From NCBI GenBank assembly GCA_003342895.1, contig PTFA01000042.1, positions 2,658,716 to 2,722,715 on the forward strand: a stretch of 64,000 bases of DNA, read 5' to 3'. This DNA is from Casuarius casuarius. Taxonomy: Eukaryota; Chordata; Aves; Casuariiformes; Casuariidae. The notes under the pieces are model-generated. The model was not told the origin of the DNA and ran no database searches. It saw only the letters and a list, made by a program, of their open reading frames with translations. A program made the translations under genes and the position numbers. Shown one piece after another: positions 62,618-64,000 of this stretch; the stretch's first letter is position 1, and each line of letters starts with the position of its first letter.

Positions 62618-63497
62618 CCAGTTTTATAAGACTCGATATTCAAATATGGGAACATTTCCTTTGGTTAATGCAGCTAGTTTATTTTATGGCATTTGGTATC
62701 TTTTTTCACTGGACTCTCCTTTCTCCCCTCACTCCCCATCCTAAAAAGAAAGCAACACATCCTCAAAAGACTCCTGGTTTCCTGTCAGTAACCGGTATCT
62801 TCTTGACAGATCACCCTAGGGAAAAAGAAAAAAACCCCCAAACCTGACTCTCTCACAGAGTTCATGTTGCCCTCATTTACCTTTTGCATAACAAAAGCTC
62901 AGACTATAATTCTGAATAGATGTTTTGTGTAGTTGCACCAGGTGTCTTGCTTGGAAAGACAATACATTAAAAGTCAGCAAAATGCCAATTTGCTTTGTTT
63001 CAAAACATTTTGTTTCAATCGTTGCCAAGGCCTGGGGCTAAACACTACATTCTGTTTTAAGTGTCTCTGTTCCACAGTCAGCGAGTTTTTAAAGTTTTTC
63101 TTGGTATTTATCAGAATACTCAAATGACAGGCTCCCCTAATCCTATTGATCTGGAAGAGATTTTAAGAAGTAAGACCATAGCTGCATACAAGAATGACTA
63201 CGATAAATTGATGCTCGGCAGTATGGTAATTTCTGCCTAATTAGTGAGTCCAGTGAAAGAAAAGATCAGAAATAAATGTGTCTATATTAGAAGAATTTTG
63301 ATTCTTCTCTCATAGTATCAGTGGAGTTCATAATCTGGCATCTGTAATGTATAGCTGTGCACTGTACGTTTACTCTCCATCATTGATTTATTTAATCAGA
63401 GTTTAAACAAATATCCTGTGATTTTATTGCATGCACTCTCCATGTTTGTAAATCATCAGTTTAGCGCTGCCACAAGTCCATGCCTGCTCAGCCAAAT

Positions 63498-63558
63498 ACA
63501 TTGAAGTTTTTCTTTAGGGGCTTAAGCACATGCTTAAGTGCTTTGCTGAACTGGGGCC
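63498..63558 (+). repeat. Adjacent partial copy of the palindromic repeat
   Basis: CATTGAAG...CTTAAGCACATGCTTAAGTGCTTTGCTGAACTGGGGCC resembles one half of the neighbouring palindromic element, including the GGGCC end. Positions 63521-63538 form a perfect inverted repeat (CTTAAGCA-ca-TGCTTAAG). Confidence 0.5.
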
Positions 63559-63579
63559 ATGGTAAGTGCATTTTAAGTC

Positions 63580-63702
63580 CTTGCACCTGGAAGCACTTTT
63601 GCACATGCCTAATTTTATGCACTTGAGTAGTCCCAGGGAATTTAATGGGACTTCTCATACGTGTGAAGTCACTTGCGTGCAAGTGTTTGGATGATCAGGG
63701 CC
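63580..63702. repeat. Palindromic MITE-like interspersed repeat
   Basis: This is an imperfect inverted repeat. The left arm (about 63591-63634, AGCACTTTTGCACATG...GAGTAGTCCCA) pairs with the right arm (about 63646-63688, TGGGACTTCTCATACG...TGCAAGTGTT) across a short GGGAATTTAA centre, and the element ends in GATCAGGGCC. I know this palindromic pattern as a common, old sauropsid repeat with MITE-like structure, but I cannot assign a family name. Confidence 0.6.
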
Positions 63703-63794
63703 TAGCACTAAGCTGCTCTGTATCCTGAGGTGTAGCAGGACATCACTGAGAGAAAGCTCTTTCTCTTTAAGCCTTGCGTGAGAACTGAAGGGCA

Positions 63795-63990
63795 GTTGTA
63801 GTGGGTCAGAGCAGAAGTCCTTTTAGCTCAGTATCCTGACTTTAACAAGTGGTGGGTGCTTAGGGAAAACATACGAGAAACAGTGGGCATTCATGGATAC
63901 ATCTTCTCGTATCCCACCCCACTCCCCTGCAGCTCTGGTTCTCTGTGCTTTGGGACATCCTGAGCTGGAGGTTGTAACTGGTCCCTTGTG
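63795..63990 (+). repeat. Old sauropsid interspersed repeat (family not named)
   Basis: GTGGGTCAGAGCAGAAGTCC, TAGCTCAGTATCCTGAC, AACAAGTGG and the later CAGCTCTGGTTCTCTGTGCT block follow the order of a repeat I know from turtles, crocodilians and birds (GGGTCAGACCAAAGGTCC, TAGCCCAGTATCCTGTCTTC, ACAGTGGCC). It may run past the right edge. Confidence 0.45.
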
Positions 63991-64000
63991 TTGCATAGTC

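Larger units (their letters stand above)
53881..63494. other. Gene-free upstream region, block 4
   Basis: No gene recognised. It contains a GTT trinucleotide run (57386-57408), a TGTA/TG microsatellite (58235-58281), a MIR-like relic (58710-58850), the 140-bp tandem duplication (59472-59751), a G-rich block (60480-60960) and a GCAT run (62591-62617). The 180-codon frame at 58836-59378 (plus) overlaps the MIR-like relic and the following GC-rich sequence and has no recognisable domain. Confidence 0.6.

Noticed and set aside
1..64000. CRISPR arrays, operons, phage or plasmid features
   Set aside because: No regularly spaced repeats, ribosome-binding sites or dense gene strings. The sequence is vertebrate in every respect.

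Overview
The window looks like a piece of a bird chromosome. It holds a 2.7 kb, 5'-truncated CR1 LINE ending in the typical avian CR1 3' octamer tail, plus older CR1, MIR-like and palindromic repeats of the kind left over in sauropsid genomes. Coding density is extremely low, the sequence is mostly AT-rich, and two isolated N bases (5197, 7826) point to a draft vertebrate assembly. I cannot name the species or order.

The one gene I recognise is RUNX1 (AML1), on the minus strand at the left of the window. Its distal (P1) first exon lies at about 7904-8326. It has a start codon at 7958, an 18-residue N-terminus (MASNSIFESLPSYQHFLR) characteristic of the RUNX1c isoform, and a strong phase-1 splice donor after 7904. 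The 5' leader starts beside two tandem RUNX sites, carries two more, and contains a 31-codon upstream ORF. The promoter lies to the right of about 8326. Positions 1-7903 are the start of the long first intron. That intron holds two candidate regulatory blocks: about 4300-4745 (E-box, GATA and RUNX motifs, about 3.5 kb downstream of the ATG) and about 6530-7110 (CpG-rich, with a duplicated POU/AP-1-like motif). The rest of RUNX1 is off the left edge.

From about 8.5 kb to 64 kb I find no convincing protein-coding gene. This fits the large gene-poor region upstream of RUNX1 P1 known in other vertebrates. The region contains a decayed CR1 (22.2-23.4 kb, plus strand), the younger CR1 (51.2-53.87 kb, minus strand) whose ORF2 has one stop, two frameshifts and two lost endonuclease catalytic residues, and several MIR-like CORE-SINE relics. 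It also contains palindromic MITE-like repeats, simple repeats, a G-rich block at 60.5-60.95 kb, and a fresh 140-bp tandem duplication at 59472-59751. A few splice-bounded open segments are flagged as unverified candidate exons.

The organising theme is therefore a transcription-factor promoter with its surrounding regulatory desert. It is not an operon or a novel protein system. The most informative observations concern the RUNX1 P1 exon, its RUNX-site array and upstream ORF, and the candidate cis-elements around it.
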